The notes: generated by a model not told the origin, from the sequence alone. A stretch of 64,000 nucleotides of DNA from Bifidobacterium saimiriisciurei (GCF_010667655.1 NZ_WHZU01000012.1:33825-97824); one strand, 5' to 3'. Shown: positions 10,136 through 20,182, counted from the first letter of the stretch. Numbers and translations are program-made.

Positions 10136-12262
10136 TCAGTTGCGGGAACGAGCGAACTTGACGGCCATGCCGCCGGCCACCAGGGCCAGGGCGAACAGCA
10201 GCACGCCGAGCACGGTGGCGCCGGTCTTGCCGAGCGGGCCGTTCTGGCTGGCCTCGTTCACCTTGCCGGAGGCCGGCTTGCTGTTGTTGCCGGCGTTCGG
10301 GGTGACCTGGGCGCTGCCGCTGCCCTCGGTGCCGTTCGGACCGTTGAAGGACTTGATCTCCACGCTCTTGCCGGACTGCTGGCCGGTGACGGTCAGGCTG
10401 TACTGGGCATCGGAGGTGATGAACTTGCTCAGGTCGAGCACGGTGGTGCCGGCGGTCTGCACGCGCAGGCCGGAAAGCGGCGTGGAGGCGTCGGATGCGG
10501 AGACGACCTTGCCGTCCTTGTCCTTGAGCTCGTAGCGCAGCACGGCGTCGCCGTTGAATCCGGTGATGTCGAACACCTGGTTCTTGTTGTCCTGAGCCTT
10601 CACCTCGGCGCCCTTGGAGAGCTCGTTCTGGCCGGCCTTGTCGGTGGCGAGGCCGAGCGCGTGGCCGATGGTGTAGAAGTTGTCGGTCTGGTCGGTCAGG
10701 CCGTCGACGCGGGAGGCGCCGGGGCCGGAGGCCGCGATGCGCAGCTGGGTGCCGGTGTGGCTCATGTTGCCCTGGGCCTTGCTCGGGTCGGCCTTGCCCT
10801 CGACGTCGCCGCTGGTGTCGGAGCCGTTGCCGTACAGGTCCTCCTCGGAGGTGCCGTAGGAGATGGTGGTCTTGGAGCCGTCACGGTTCTTCAGCACGGT
10901 GCTCAGCGCGTAGATCGGCTGGGACTCCACGATCTGGGAGGTGTGGGCGTGGTCGGCGGTCACGATCACGAGGGTGTTGCTCAGGTCGATCTTGTTCAGC
11001 GCGGCGGAGATGGCCTTGTCGAGGTCGTCGGTCTCGCCGATCTGGCCGCAGGCGTTGGCGTTGTGGTCCTGCTTGTCGATGGACGCGCCCTCGACCTGCA
11101 GGAAGTAGCCGTTGTCCTTGCCGTTCTTGTTGTTCCGCAGCAGGTCGATGGCCTTGCTGGTGAAGTCGGCCAGGGAGGCGCCCTTCTTGCCGAGCCACTT
11201 GTCGTTCACGCTGCACTCGGTGGGGTTGGCGTCCTTGGCGGGATCCTGCTTGGTGGCCACGGACGGGTTGAACTGCGTGGGCAGGTTGCCGTCGCCGAGC
11301 AGGGCGAGGACCGGCTTGTCCTGGTTGGCCTCGCCGAGGTTCCTGAAGCCGTCCACGTCACCGGACTTCACGGTCTGGAAGCCCTTGTCCGCGGCGTCCT
11401 GCCACAGGGTCTTGCCGGACTGGTCGAGCTGGTTGAAGTACTTGGCGCCACCGCCGATGGTCACGTCGGCGCGGGTGTCGAGCAGCTGCTCGGAGATGGA
11501 GCCGATGCCGCCGTTGGCCTTGAGCTGGTTGGCGAGACAGCTGCCGATGCCGGCCGCCTTGGCGTCCTCGAGGTCGACCTTGCCGTCGCCGTTCTTGTCG
11601 GTGCCGTCCCACTTGCCCTGCGGTCCGTAGCAGGCGCGCTCGGAGGAATGGGATTCCAGCACGGCCGGGGTGGCGTCCTGGATCTCGGCGGTGGTCACGT
11701 TGCCCGTTGCCTTGCCGGCGGCCTTGGCGAGCTCGATGAGGTTGAGCTGCGGGTTGCCTTCGACGTCCACGTCGACGGCGTTGTTGTAGGTCTTGGTTCC
11801 GGTGGACCAGCCCGAGCCGGAGGCGGAGGAGTCGGTTACCGGGGTGATCACGCCGGCGGTCTTGCTGCCGGTGAGCTGGCCGTTCTTGTCCTTGGCCATC
11901 AGCGAATCGTTGGAGCTGTTGCCCAGCGAGAACGTGGTGTACTGGCCGGTGCCGGTCTCCACGCCCTTGTTCAGGTTCGGCTGGCCGATCTTGTCGAGTC
12001 CGTCGAAGCTGCCGTTCACGCCGTGCAGGTAGTTGCGGGCCACGGTGATCTCGGAGTCTCCCATGCCGTCGCCGATGAACAGGATGACGTTCTTGGCCGT
12101 GGCGTTGCCGTAGATGCCGGCGATGCGCTGCGCGGCGCCGTGTTCCTTGAGCTGCTCGACGCCCTGCCCGTCGGCCGCGTTGGCCAGACCGGCGAAGCCG
12201 AACAGCGTGGCCGACGCGACAAGCGCGGCGACCGTCCCCTTCAAAGCTTTGCGAGTGTTCAC
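10136..12262 (-). CDS. phoA: Secreted, wall-anchored alkaline phosphatase (PhoA family)
   Basis: A phosphomonoesterase releasing phosphate outside the cell. It has a Sec signal peptide (basic start, hydrophobic core, 'ANAAD' cleavage) and PhoA-superfamily metal motifs: '[13 protein letters not shown]', the nucleophilic Ser region '[15 protein letters not shown]', '[10 protein letters not shown]', and '[11 protein letters not shown]'. The C-terminus has LGKTG, a hydrophobic helix and 'KFARSRN', an LPXTG-like sortase sorting signal. The start is uncertain by two codons: GAGG is seven bases from GTG at 12262 but one base from ATG at 12268, so GTG is preferred. A much longer upstream frame lacks signal-peptide logic and is rejected. 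Confidence 0.9.
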   Translation of the reverse strand: MNTRKALKGTVAALVASATLFGFAGLANAADGQGVEQLKEHGAAQRIAGIYGNATAKNVILFIGDGMGDSEITVARNYLHGVNGSFDGLDKIGQPNLNKGVETGTGQYTTFSLGNSSNDSLMAKDKNGQLTGSKTAGVITPVTDSSASGSGWSTGTKTYNNAVDVDVEGNPQLNLIELAKAAGKATGNVTTAEIQDATPAVLESHSSERACYGPQGKWDGTDKNGDGKVDLEDAKAAGIGSCLANQLKANGGIGSISEQLLDTRADVTIGGGAKYFNQLDQSGKTLWQDAADKGFQTVKSGDVDGFRNLGEANQDKPVLALLGDGNLPTQFNPSVATKQDPAKDANPTECSVNDKWLGKKGASLADFTSKAIDLLRNNKNGKDNGYFLQVEGASIDKQDHNANACGQIGETDDLDKAISAALNKIDLSNTLVIVTADHAHTSQIVESQPIYALSTVLKNRDGSKTTISYGTSEEDLYGNGSDTSGDVEGKADPSKAQGNMSHTGTQLRIAASGPGASRVDGLTDQTDNFYTIGHALGLATDKAGQNELSKGAEVKAQDNKNQVFDITGFNGDAVLRYELKDKDGKVVSASDASTPLSGLRVQTAGTTVLDLSKFITSDAQYSLTVTGQQSGKSVEIKSFNGPNGTEGSGSAQVTPNAGNNSKPASGKVNEASQNGPLGKTGATVLGVLLFALALVAGGMAVKFARSRN

Positions 12263-12481
12263 TTCCATACCTCGTTTCCGTCTCATACGGCGAAGTGAAC
12301 GTTCGGAGCACGACGGCCGAAACCACCGGACGCTGCTGGATTCCGACTCGCGCACCGCGTCGAGGGAGCATCGCTCCCTATCCGGCACGCTAACCGGCCA
12401 AAGCATCCGCAACACGGACGGGGGACGACGGGGAGATGAACCCCCGCAAACGGCGCATGAACAATCGGGGAACACCGCGCG

Positions 12482-14737
12482 CTACTCGCACCGCCAGATG
12501 CAGAACGAACGCGACGGAATGGCGATCTGCCGCTCATGGCCACGCGAATAGCTTTCCCAGTTCGCCTCGCCGCACGCCTCGGCCCCGCGAGAGCTGAACA
12601 CGCACTGCCATGCCGAGTCGTCGAGCGGCGCGAACTGCCCCCAGTCGTTCATGGCCCGCAGCGCCGAGACGTTCTGCCATGCCATCTGCTTCGTGGGGTT
12701 GACCGTCACGCAGTCGCCGCCCACGCGGAACACGACCACGGAGTCGTCGCGTTGCGGCACGATGCGCGACCCGCCGAACACCGACGGATTCCGCCGCCGC
12801 CATCGAATCAGCGCGGAGTAATAGTCGACCAGGCCGGCGAGTCGGCGGGCGCGACGCCAGTCCAGCCAGTTCAGCGCGGCCGACTGGTTGTATGAGTTGT
12901 CGCAGCCGTGCTTGGTGCGCGCGAATTCCTCGCCGGAGAGCATGAACGGCACGCCGGCCGACATCATCACGATGCCGGCGGCCATGCGGTTCGCCTCCAT
13001 GATGTCGCCGCTCAGGCTGGGGTCGGCGTCGTATTCGGCGTCGGTCGGGCCGGATTCGGCCGACCAGACGCCGCTGCCGGAATCGACGCCCGAACCGCCG
13101 CCGAACTCCCCCACATGACCGAACGCGACCGAACGCATGGCCATGCACAGCTTGTCCCATAGCGTCAGGTCGTCGTGGGAGGAGACGTATTGCACGAACT
13201 GGCCGACACTGGCCACCTCGACCTCGGTGCCGCGCCACGCGTCGACGGCGTGGCGGACGGCCGGCGCGAATTCGCGCGCCGCGCCGGAGACGTAGCCGGG
13301 CTTGTGATGATGGAAGATGTTGCCGCGGATGGAGTCGCGCGAATCGTCGCTGAAGAATCCGATGCGCGGGTCGAGCCGAGAGAGGCCGCGTTTGCCGGCG
13401 AGCACGACGTCGGGCGAGACGGCGGTCATGTCGGCGGCCCACGGCTCGCCGTACATGATCTTCGCGGCGCCGCCCGGCAGCGCGTCCAACCGGTCGCGTA
13501 TCGCGTTCATGGTGTCGACGTCCATCAATCCCATCAGGTCGAATCGGAAGCCGTCGATATGGTATTCGCGGGCCCAGTATTCCACGGAATCGACGATGTA
13601 TTTGCGCATCATCGGCCGTTCGGAGGCCATGTCGTTGCCGCAGCCGGAGCCGTTGGAGAGCGCGCCGCCGGCGTACCGGCGGCAGAAGTAGCCGGGCACC
13701 ATGCGTTCCAGCCAGTTGTCGGCGCCATACATGTGGTTGTAGACCACGTCCATGATGACCTTGAAGCCGTTTCTGTGCAGCGACTGGATCATCCGCTTGC
13801 ATTCGCGGATGCGCACGGCGCCGTCGAACGGGTCGGTGCTGTAGGAGCCTTCGGGAACGTTGTAGTTGACCGGGTCGTAGCCCCAGTTGAAGGGCTTGTG
13901 CGCGGGATCGGCATCCGGCCTGGAGGCCTCACGCGCGGCGGCCTCGTCCACCGAGCCGAAGTCGAATATCGGCATCAGCTGCACGGCGGTGACGCCCAGG
14001 CGCCGCAGGTACGCCATGCATGTGGGGAATTCGCTGGTGTCGTCCACCCTCGTCTCGTCGTGGGTGAACGCCAGGTAGGTGCCTCGGTGTTCGGCGGGGA
14101 TGCCGCTGTGAGGGTCGTTGCTGAAGTCGCCGACGTGCGTCTCCCATACGACGAGTTCGCTCAGCGGGATGGTCGGGGCCTTGTCGTCGGCCCATCCCTC
14201 GGGGTCGGTCCGTCGCAGGTCGACGACCATGCTGCGGCGGCCGTTCGCGCCGGCCGCGCGCGCCCATGGGTCGGCCGTGCGGGATACGTGACCGTCGGGG
14301 AAATACGCCACGTAGTCGTAGAACGTGCCGTGGCCGGCGCCGTCGATATGCACGACCCATGTGCCGTCGGGCCGGCCGTCGGCGCCCATGCCGGGCGCCA
14401 TCGCATAGGTGGCGTATGGCTGGCGGGAGACGTCCGCGTCGCCTTCCTCGCCGGTGCTGGTGCTCGGCGGCAGGGCCGACTCGGCGTGCACGCCCGTGGT
14501 GCCGGCGACGCCGCAGCCGCTGCCGCAGCAGTCGCCGCCGTCATGGAACAACCGCAATTCCACGCGGCTGGTGGTCGGCGCCCATACGCGGAACGTGGTG
14601 CCATCGCGATCGGCGCCTTCCGTTTCCCCGCCTCGGCCGCCTTTGCTCGCCGCTCGTTCGCCGTCGGGAATCGCCCCCAGATCGTCGCCGTCGTACGGCT
14701 GCAAATCGTCAATCGCCGGAATACCCGAAACACTCAT
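12482..14737 (-). CDS. Type I pullulanase / glycogen-debranching enzyme (GH13)
   Basis: An intracellular alpha-1,6-glucosidase cleaving branches of pullulan, amylopectin or glycogen. The 751-residue protein has an N-terminal CBM48-like region, the pullulanase hallmark 'NWGYDPVNYNVPEGSY', then GH13 regions I ('DVVYNHMYG'), II ('DGFRFDLMG', Asp nucleophile), III ('KIMYGEPWAAD', Glu acid/base) and IV ('YVSSHDDLTL'). There is no signal peptide. The start at 14737 follows GGGGG; an in-frame upstream ATG would add Cys-rich residues unlike the family. It stands alone between the phosphatase and the flavin monooxygenase. Confidence 0.92.
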   Translation of the reverse strand: MSVSGIPAIDDLQPYDGDDLGAIPDGERAASKGGRGGETEGADRDGTTFRVWAPTTSRVELRLFHDGGDCCGSGCGVAGTTGVHAESALPPSTSTGEEGDADVSRQPYATYAMAPGMGADGRPDGTWVVHIDGAGHGTFYDYVAYFPDGHVSRTADPWARAAGANGRRSMVVDLRRTDPEGWADDKAPTIPLSELVVWETHVGDFSNDPHSGIPAEHRGTYLAFTHDETRVDDTSEFPTCMAYLRRLGVTAVQLMPIFDFGSVDEAAAREASRPDADPAHKPFNWGYDPVNYNVPEGSYSTDPFDGAVRIRECKRMIQSLHRNGFKVIMDVVYNHMYGADNWLERMVPGYFCRRYAGGALSNGSGCGNDMASERPMMRKYIVDSVEYWAREYHIDGFRFDLMGLMDVDTMNAIRDRLDALPGGAAKIMYGEPWAADMTAVSPDVVLAGKRGLSRLDPRIGFFSDDSRDSIRGNIFHHHKPGYVSGAAREFAPAVRHAVDAWRGTEVEVASVGQFVQYVSSHDDLTLWDKLCMAMRSVAFGHVGEFGGGSGVDSGSGVWSAESGPTDAEYDADPSLSGDIMEANRMAAGIVMMSAGVPFMLSGEEFARTKHGCDNSYNQSAALNWLDWRRARRLAGLVDYYSALIRWRRRNPSVFGGSRIVPQRDDSVVVFRVGGDCVTVNPTKQMAWQNVSALRAMNDWGQFAPLDDSAWQCVFSSRGAEACGEANWESYSRGHERQIAIPSRSFCIWRCE

Positions 14738-14815
14738 CTCGCACCCCCGTTGGCACATCGCTTCCACACAGCAATCTACCAGCAGGGGCAAAGACCTCCT
14801 ACTTCGACACCTTGC

Positions 14816-16222
14816 CTACTTCGACACCTTGTACCGGTAGCCGCGGTGGTTGGGGTTGAGGTAGTCGCCCTTGCCGAAGAGCTTGTTGCGCAGCGTGCCG
14901 GGCGTGTATTCGGTCTGGTAGACGCCGCGCTCCTGCAGGATCGGCACCACGTAGTCGATGATGTCCTCGAACGTGCCGGGGTTGGTCACGTAGGCGAGGT
15001 TGAAGCCGTCCACGTCGGTGAGTTCGGCGATGCGCTGCAGCTCGTCGGCCACCTGCTCGCCGGAGCCGACGACGACCGGGCTGTTGCCGCCGATGGCGCG
15101 GCGCACGGCGATGTCGCGCACCGTCCAGCGCCTGCCGTCGTCGCCGGTCACCTTCTGCATGTTCGCGGCCGTGGACTGGATGGCGTTGGAGTCGATGCCG
15201 TCGAGCGGCTGGTCGAGGTCGTACTTCGAAAGGTCGGTGCCGATCCAGCCGGAGTAGAGCGTGAGCGCGCCCTCGGTTGAGGCGTAGCGTTCATAGTCGT
15301 GGTACTTGTCCCACGCCTCCTGCTTGGTGTTCGCGGTGATGGCGGTGAGCATCATGAAGATTCGGGCGTCGTAACGGCCGCGGCCGGCGGCCTCCAGCGC
15401 GTCGCGCACCTTCTTCACCTGCGGGGCGACGAGTTCGGGCGTCGGGCCGGTGACGAAGATGGCCTCGGCGTTCTCGGCCGCGAACTTGATGCCGCGCGGC
15501 GAGGTACCGGCCTGGAAGATCACGGGCGTGCGCTGCGGCGACGGCTCGCACAGGTGGATGCCCGGCACGTCGAAGTATTCGCCGTGGTGGTTGATCTCAT
15601 GCACCTTCGTGGGGTCGGCGTACACGTCGTTCGCCTTGTCCTTCACGACGGCGTCGTCCTCCCACGAGCCTTCCCAGAGCTTGTAGAGCACCTCGAGGTA
15701 TTCGTCGGCGTAGTCGTAGCGCTTGTCGTGCGGGATGTCCTGCTGGCCCATGTTGCGCAGAGCGGACGGCAGGTAGCCGGTCACCACGTTCCAGCCCACG
15801 CGGCCGTTCGTCAGATGGTCGAGCGAGCTCATGCGGCGGGCGAACGTGTACGGGTGCTCGTAGAAGACGCCGGCCGTCACGCCGAAGCCGAGGTTCTCGG
15901 TGGCCACCGACATGGCCGAGACCAGCGTGGTCGGGTCGTTGATGGGCAGCTGCGAGGCGGTGCGCAGCGCGGAGTCCACGTTGCCGCCGTAGACGTCGAA
16001 GTATCCGACGAGGTCGGCGATGAACATCGAGTCGAACTTGCCGCGTTCGAACAGCTTCGCCAGTTCGACCCAGTGGTTGATGTCGGTGTAGTCGGCGGAA
16101 CGGTCGCCGGGGTAGCGCCACATGCCGGACGACTGATGGCCCACGCAGTCCTTGACGAATCCGTTGAAATGAATCTGTCGTTTGGCTGCGTTCGATTCGG
16201 TGCTGGCGGCGTTGGTCCCCAC
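14816..16222 (-). CDS. NtaA/SnaA/DszA-type FMN-dependent monooxygenase
   Basis: A 468-residue luciferase-like (LLM class) flavoprotein of the subgroup that oxidises nitrilotriacetate, dibenzothiophene sulfone, dimethyl sulfide and similar sulfur or nitrogen compounds with FMNH2 and O2. Recognisable features are 'KFDSMFIADLVGYFDVYGGN', 'GRVGWNVVTGYLPSALRNMG', 'PVIFQAGTSPRGIKFAAENA' and 'EIFVTGP'-like strands. The start is GTG with AAAGGA upstream. The substrate cannot be read from sequence; the sulfonate genes elsewhere in the window make an organosulfur role attractive. An O2-dependent enzyme is odd in an anaerobe. No flavin reductase partner is adjacent. Confidence 0.85.
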   Translation of the reverse strand: MGTNAASTESNAAKRQIHFNGFVKDCVGHQSSGMWRYPGDRSADYTDINHWVELAKLFERGKFDSMFIADLVGYFDVYGGNVDSALRTASQLPINDPTTLVSAMSVATENLGFGVTAGVFYEHPYTFARRMSSLDHLTNGRVGWNVVTGYLPSALRNMGQQDIPHDKRYDYADEYLEVLYKLWEGSWEDDAVVKDKANDVYADPTKVHEINHHGEYFDVPGIHLCEPSPQRTPVIFQAGTSPRGIKFAAENAEAIFVTGPTPELVAPQVKKVRDALEAAGRGRYDARIFMMLTAITANTKQEAWDKYHDYERYASTEGALTLYSGWIGTDLSKYDLDQPLDGIDSNAIQSTAANMQKVTGDDGRRWTVRDIAVRRAIGGNSPVVVGSGEQVADELQRIAELTDVDGFNLAYVTNPGTFEDIIDYVVPILQERGVYQTEYTPGTLRNKLFGKGDYLNPNHRGYRYKVSK

Positions 16223-16473
16223 TGCGACGTCCTTTCATGGCGGCATCCTCGCGGCATCGTTCACCGGGGATGCGTTCGGCGGTTTCGGCGCACGCCTCCC
16301 CCGGCGTGCGTCATGGCTATCGCCATTATGGCGCCCGCGCATGGGCCGAAACCCCCAAAATCGCCAACCGCCGTATAGACGTTGCTTATCAACGCTTATC
16401 AAGCCGCGGAATTCAGCGTCAGTCCCCTATCGGGCCTCTGCCGGCCTCCATCGGTCTCCCTCCGGCCCTCCCG

Positions 16474-17181
16474 TCAGTCTTCGATGGGACGGACGGCGAT
16501 GCGACGGGAATGCAGCGCCTCGACGATGTCGTGATGATGGGTGGAGACGAGGATGGTCTTGCCGGCGGCGACGAACCGGTTGAGCACACGCACGACGAGG
16601 GCGGTGTTGCGTTCGTCAAGACCGTCGGTGGGCTCGTCGAGCACCAGCAGGTCGGGGTTGAGCGACATGCAGCAGGCGATGGCGACACGCTTCTTCTCGC
16701 CGCCGCTCAGCCGGTACGACGCGCGGTCGGCGAAGCGTTCGAGCTCGAACAGCCGCAGGACGTCGCGGGTCCGCCGCCGGATCTCATCGTCCGGCAATCC
16801 CATCTGCGCGGGCCCGAACGCGATCTCCTCCCCCACCGACGGGCAGAACAACTGGGTTTCGGAGTTCTGGAACACGAAGCCGATGCGCTGATGCAGACGC
16901 CTGGCGAACGTCTTGTCGGCGAGGGCGGCTTTGGTGATGGCCTCGCCGTCGAATCGGTATTCGCCGGAGTCGAGGAATTCCAGACCGTTGAGGATGCGCA
17001 TGATGGTGGTCTTGCCGCTGCCGTTGGGGCCGAGCAATGCCACGGATTCACCACGGCCGATGGTCATGTCGAAGTCGCGCAGCACCACACGCGGCGGGTC
17101 TCCCTCCACCCCCGGATACGCGAAGCATGCCCCGCGCAGCTCCGCCAAGGGCCGTTCCGCCTCGCGCACTGTGCTCACCAT
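16474..17181 (-). CDS. nikO: Energy-coupling ATPase of Ni/Co transporter (CbiO/NikO)
   Basis: A 235-residue ABC ATPase that powers the adjacent metal transporter. Walker A is 'LLGPNGSGKTT', the signature is 'YRLSGGEKKRVAIA', Walker B is 'PDLLVLDEPT' and the switch His is in 'ILVSTHHHDIVEAL'. The ECF-type Q-loop region is 'FQNSETQLFCPSVGEEIAFG'. It is downstream of the CbiQ-like and CbiM-like genes on the same strand, 102 bp after CbiQ. Nickel is the likely metal because urease genes follow. ATG at 17181 is only two bases from AAGGAG; the neighbouring GTG (17178) is equally possible. Confidence 0.9.
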   Translation of the reverse strand: MVSTVREAERPLAELRGACFAYPGVEGDPPRVVLRDFDMTIGRGESVALLGPNGSGKTTIMRILNGLEFLDSGEYRFDGEAITKAALADKTFARRLHQRIGFVFQNSETQLFCPSVGEEIAFGPAQMGLPDDEIRRRTRDVLRLFELERFADRASYRLSGGEKKRVAIACCMSLNPDLLVLDEPTDGLDERNTALVVRVLNRFVAAGKTILVSTHHHDIVEALHSRRIAVRPIED

Positions 17182-17283
17182 CGCTCCTTTGGTCCTGAAT
17201 CCCGAATCCGACTTCGACCACGCCGATTGCCTGCCTTACCGCTGACGTTGCCAACGGAACGCCGTTGCCGATGACGGCCGACG

Positions 17284-18123
17284 CTACCCGAAATATACCG
17301 CCGCCGCAATCATCGCGGCAATCATGGCCGCGTAGGCCGCGTTCGGCGCGGTCAGCCAGCGTTGCTTCGGTATGCGGTATTCGCCTTCGAACCCGCGGCA
17401 GAGCATGGATTCGCCCATCTCCCTGGCGCGCCGGTTCGCCAGCAGGAACACGGCGCCGAGCACATGCCCGGCCGAGGCCATCTTGCGCCGGTCGCGGCCG
17501 ACGCTGCGCAGGCTCAACGAGTCGAGCAGCGACAGCATCGACCGGCCGAGAATGTCGATGAACTGGATGGTCACGTCGCAGACGTACACCACCGAGTTCG
17601 GCACATGCAGCCCGCGAAGTCCCGCGATCAGCCGGTTCCATGGCACCGTCCTCGCCAACCCGACGGTCAGCGACACGGTAATGAACGCCCTGATGAACAG
17701 CCGCATCGGCGAATTGTATTGCCCGAGAAATATCGCCGGCAAGGCGACCAGCGAGCTCAGTGCGGCGATGCCCAGGCCGGCGAACACCACGGTTCGCATC
17801 AGACGCACCGGCCGCACGGCCAGCACGGCCAGCACCACGGCCAACAATATGTAATCGAATATCATATTGCTGGTCAGATTGGTGCAGACGATGGCAATGA
17901 CCAATCCCAGCAGACGCAACGACGTGGAGACGTTTCCGAGCGCCCTGTCGATCGGACCGGCGACCAGCTCGGGCTGGCCGCCATCGGCGACGGCGGCCAG
18001 CGTCCTGCCGAATACGCCCAGGTTCCTTTCCACGAACGTCGACCGGTCATCGGCCGGCTCATAGGATTCGGAGACGCCCAGCCAATCGGGGAACGACGTC
18101 GGTTCGCCATCCACTCCGGTCAC
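17284..18123 (-). CDS. nikQ: Transmembrane T component of Ni/Co ECF transporter (CbiQ/NikQ)
   Basis: A 279-residue membrane protein with five to six hydrophobic segments and the coupling-helix signature 'NRRAREMGESMLCRGFEGEY', a variant of the A-R-G motif of ECF T components. It connects the ATPase to the substrate-specific CbiM-type subunit. The GTG start at 18123 overlaps the TGA of the CbiM-type gene by four bases (GTGA), indicating coupled translation. The open frame extends further upstream inside that gene, but this extension is Arg-rich and antisense-like and is rejected. Confidence 0.88.
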   Translation of the reverse strand: MTGVDGEPTSFPDWLGVSESYEPADDRSTFVERNLGVFGRTLAAVADGGQPELVAGPIDRALGNVSTSLRLLGLVIAIVCTNLTSNMIFDYILLAVVLAVLAVRPVRLMRTVVFAGLGIAALSSLVALPAIFLGQYNSPMRLFIRAFITVSLTVGLARTVPWNRLIAGLRGLHVPNSVVYVCDVTIQFIDILGRSMLSLLDSLSLRSVGRDRRKMASAGHVLGAVFLLANRRAREMGESMLCRGFEGEYRIPKQRWLTAPNAAYAAMIAAMIAAAVYFG

Positions 18124-19175
18124 GCCGTCTTCTTGCCGTTCGCGCCGCCGACCGCAGCACCCAGCAGACGGAACACAATGGTCATCACGGCGATGCCGAT
18201 GACGGCGCAGAGTATATAGCCGGCCCAGTCGGGAAGCCCCTGCATGGAGTAGTCCGGCAGCAAGGCGTTCCACGAGAATCCGTTGGCGATCCGGTCGGGC
18301 ACATATGCCAGTCCGGTCGCGGCCTTGAACTCCTCGGCCCCCCATTCGCCGTACGCGGTGCCGGTGGCCAGCAGTCCGATGGGTGAGATGACGGTCAGCG
18401 CTCCCAGGCCAATCCACACCGGCGTCTTCAGACCGCCTGCACCATGAGTCGCGACTCCCCCACGTTCCGTAACGGCATCGGCCACAATCTCCGGCGCCGC
18501 ACGACGCACGAATTCCACGACCGCCACGGTCACGATTCCCTCGACGATGCTCGCCATGAGCAGGTGCGGAATCAGCATGGCCGGCACCGCAATCGCCATC
18601 GGATACGGGAAGTACAGCGCCTGACCGGCGGCATCATGGAACAGCACCGGCTGCACGCCGAGCTCAAGCGCCACCATCAGCGCCGCCGCCGTAAGACCGA
18701 TGTATGCGCCGGCGAACACCGCCACGCGGGTCTTCCATCCGTCATCAAGTATCTTATGCAATAACGCGTATACGCCATAGGCCACGAACGGCAGCACGAA
18801 CGCCATGTTGAAGCAGTTCGCGCCATAGGTGATCAGCCCGCCGTCGCCGAACAGCAGCGCCTGCAGCAGCAGCGCCACCGAAACGGCGACCGTCGCGTAC
18901 TGCGGTCCGAGCAGGATGGCGATGAGCGACCCTCCGACCGCATGCGCCGTCGTGCCTCCGGGGCACGGCACGTTGAACATCATGATGAGGAACGAGAACG
19001 CCGCACCGGCGCCGAGATACGCCATCTTCTCGTGGTTTGCGTGCGTCATCACATATTTCAGGCACAATGCCCACACCGGAATCATGATGAGGAAGAACAC
19101 CAGCCCCGTCGACGGCGACAGATAATTATCGGGAATATGCATCGCCAGGGTGGCGGTGTTGTCGAACGTGGTCAT
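18120..19175 (-). CDS. nikM: Ni/Co transporter substrate-specific subunit (NikMN/CbiM-like)
   Basis: A 351-residue integral membrane protein. Residues from Met12, 'MHIPDNYLSPSTG', match the conserved mature N-terminus of CbiM/NikM, whose Met amine and His2 coordinate the metal; 'GGTTAHAVGGSLIAILLGP' provides another conserved His. The C-terminal third (after residue ~255) is a CbiN/NikN-like two-helix extension, so M and N are fused. Shine-Dalgarno placement (AAAGGG) favours the ATG at 19175, whereas family logic favours Met at 19142. Location next to urease genes points to nickel. Confidence 0.88.
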   Translation of the reverse strand: MTTFDNTATLAMHIPDNYLSPSTGLVFFLIMIPVWALCLKYVMTHANHEKMAYLGAGAAFSFLIMMFNVPCPGGTTAHAVGGSLIAILLGPQYATVAVSVALLLQALLFGDGGLITYGANCFNMAFVLPFVAYGVYALLHKILDDGWKTRVAVFAGAYIGLTAAALMVALELGVQPVLFHDAAGQALYFPYPMAIAVPAMLIPHLLMASIVEGIVTVAVVEFVRRAAPEIVADAVTERGGVATHGAGGLKTPVWIGLGALTVISPIGLLATGTAYGEWGAEEFKAATGLAYVPDRIANGFSWNALLPDYSMQGLPDWAGYILCAVIGIAVMTIVFRLLGAAVGGANGKKTA

Positions 19176-19196
19176 TTTCGGCCCTTTCCTTCAGGA

Positions 19197-19220
19197 TTTC
19201 GGGCCCAAAGACCCGAGAAA
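19197..19220. promoter_or_regulatory. Inverted repeat in the nikM-ureE divergent region
   Basis: TTTCGGG-N8-CCCGAGAAA is an imperfect inverted repeat about 20 bp upstream of the nikM start, within the 256-bp divergent region that must hold promoters for nickel uptake and ureEFGD. A metal- or nitrogen-responsive operator is possible; no NikR-type or riboswitch consensus was recognised. Confidence 0.3.
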
Positions 19221-19431
19221 TATGGTAGACAAGCCGATTTCACGCGTGTAAACGCCACATATCCAATGCGTTGTTTCGTTGCGATTCCAATGAAAATCAG
19301 GCATACCGGCATATGGGACACGCCGGCGGGGCAACGGTCGCCGTCGGTGATTTTCCCGTTACATAAGCGGTTTTTTTCGGCATTATTCTTGGCGGCAGAT
19401 TTTCATGGCGATGCTCGCGAAAGGAATTCAC

Positions 19432-20124
19432 ATGATAGCTGACCACATCAGCGGCAACATCATCGAGAACCCGCCGAAGGACGGCAAGCTGAGCGTGCCC
19501 ATCACGTTCGACTGGTTCGAGACCGACAAGAAGCGCATGGCCAAGGTTGCCGAGGACGGCACCGAGTTCGGCGTGATGGTCGGCCGGACCATCAAGGACG
19601 GCGACGTGCTCGCCGAGACCGACGACAAGCGCTACTACGCGAAGATCAACACCGCGCAGCTCATCGAGATCCCCGTCTCATCGATGAAGGAGATGGGGCG
19701 CCTCTGCTTCGAGCTCGGCAACCGCCACCTGAGTCTGAAGGTGGAGGACGACCGCGTGCTCGTGCCGTACGACCATCCGACGATGGAATACACGAAGAAG
19801 ATCGGCTTCGAGCCGCACATCATCGAAGGCGGATTCGACGGATTCCTCATCGTCAAGGCGCACGCCGGCTCGGGCACCATCATCCCCGGCACGAACAAGA
19901 CCACGGGCGACGTGGCCGAGGAGGAGCAGGAGGCCGCGGCCGACGAGGCGTGGAAGAGCGAGCATGACGGCGGGCACGAGCACGGTGACCACTCGCACGG
20001 CGAACATCATCACGAGCATGGCGAGCACGAGCACGTCGCCGGCGAATACGAGGTCAACGGCGTGCTGCATCGCCCCGACGGCACGCACAGCCACGACGGC
20101 GGCCACACCTGGCACAGGCACTGA
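19432..20124 (+). CDS. ureE: UreE urease nickel chaperone with long His-rich tail
   Basis: UreE delivers Ni(II) to the urease active site. The 230-residue protein has the N-terminal peptide-binding domain ('GTEFGVMVGRTIKDGDVL'), the central metal-binding fold ('ELGNRHLSLKVEDDRVLVPYD') and a roughly 60-residue C-terminal extension with about 20 His residues mixed with Asp/Glu/Gly, longer than in most UreE proteins, likely for nickel storage. AAAGGA precedes the ATG at 19432; the upstream in-frame ATGs are not well placed. First gene of ureEFGD. Confidence 0.93.
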   Translation: MIADHISGNIIENPPKDGKLSVPITFDWFETDKKRMAKVAEDGTEFGVMVGRTIKDGDVLAETDDKRYYAKINTAQLIEIPVSSMKEMGRLCFELGNRHLSLKVEDDRVLVPYDHPTMEYTKKIGFEPHIIEGGFDGFLIVKAHAGSGTIIPGTNKTTGDVAEEEQEAAADEAWKSEHDGGHEHGDHSHGEHHHEHGEHEHVAGEYEVNGVLHRPDGTHSHDGGHTWHRH

Positions 20125-20182
20125 CCGGCCACAACCCCATCCATCATCCATCCGCACTTCCGATTCCGCGAAAGGAGGAGCA

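Noticed and set aside
19176..19431. Nickel/cobalt riboswitch before the nickel transporter
   Set aside because: No NiCo-motif or cobalamin-type conserved boxes were found; only a short imperfect inverted repeat is present.
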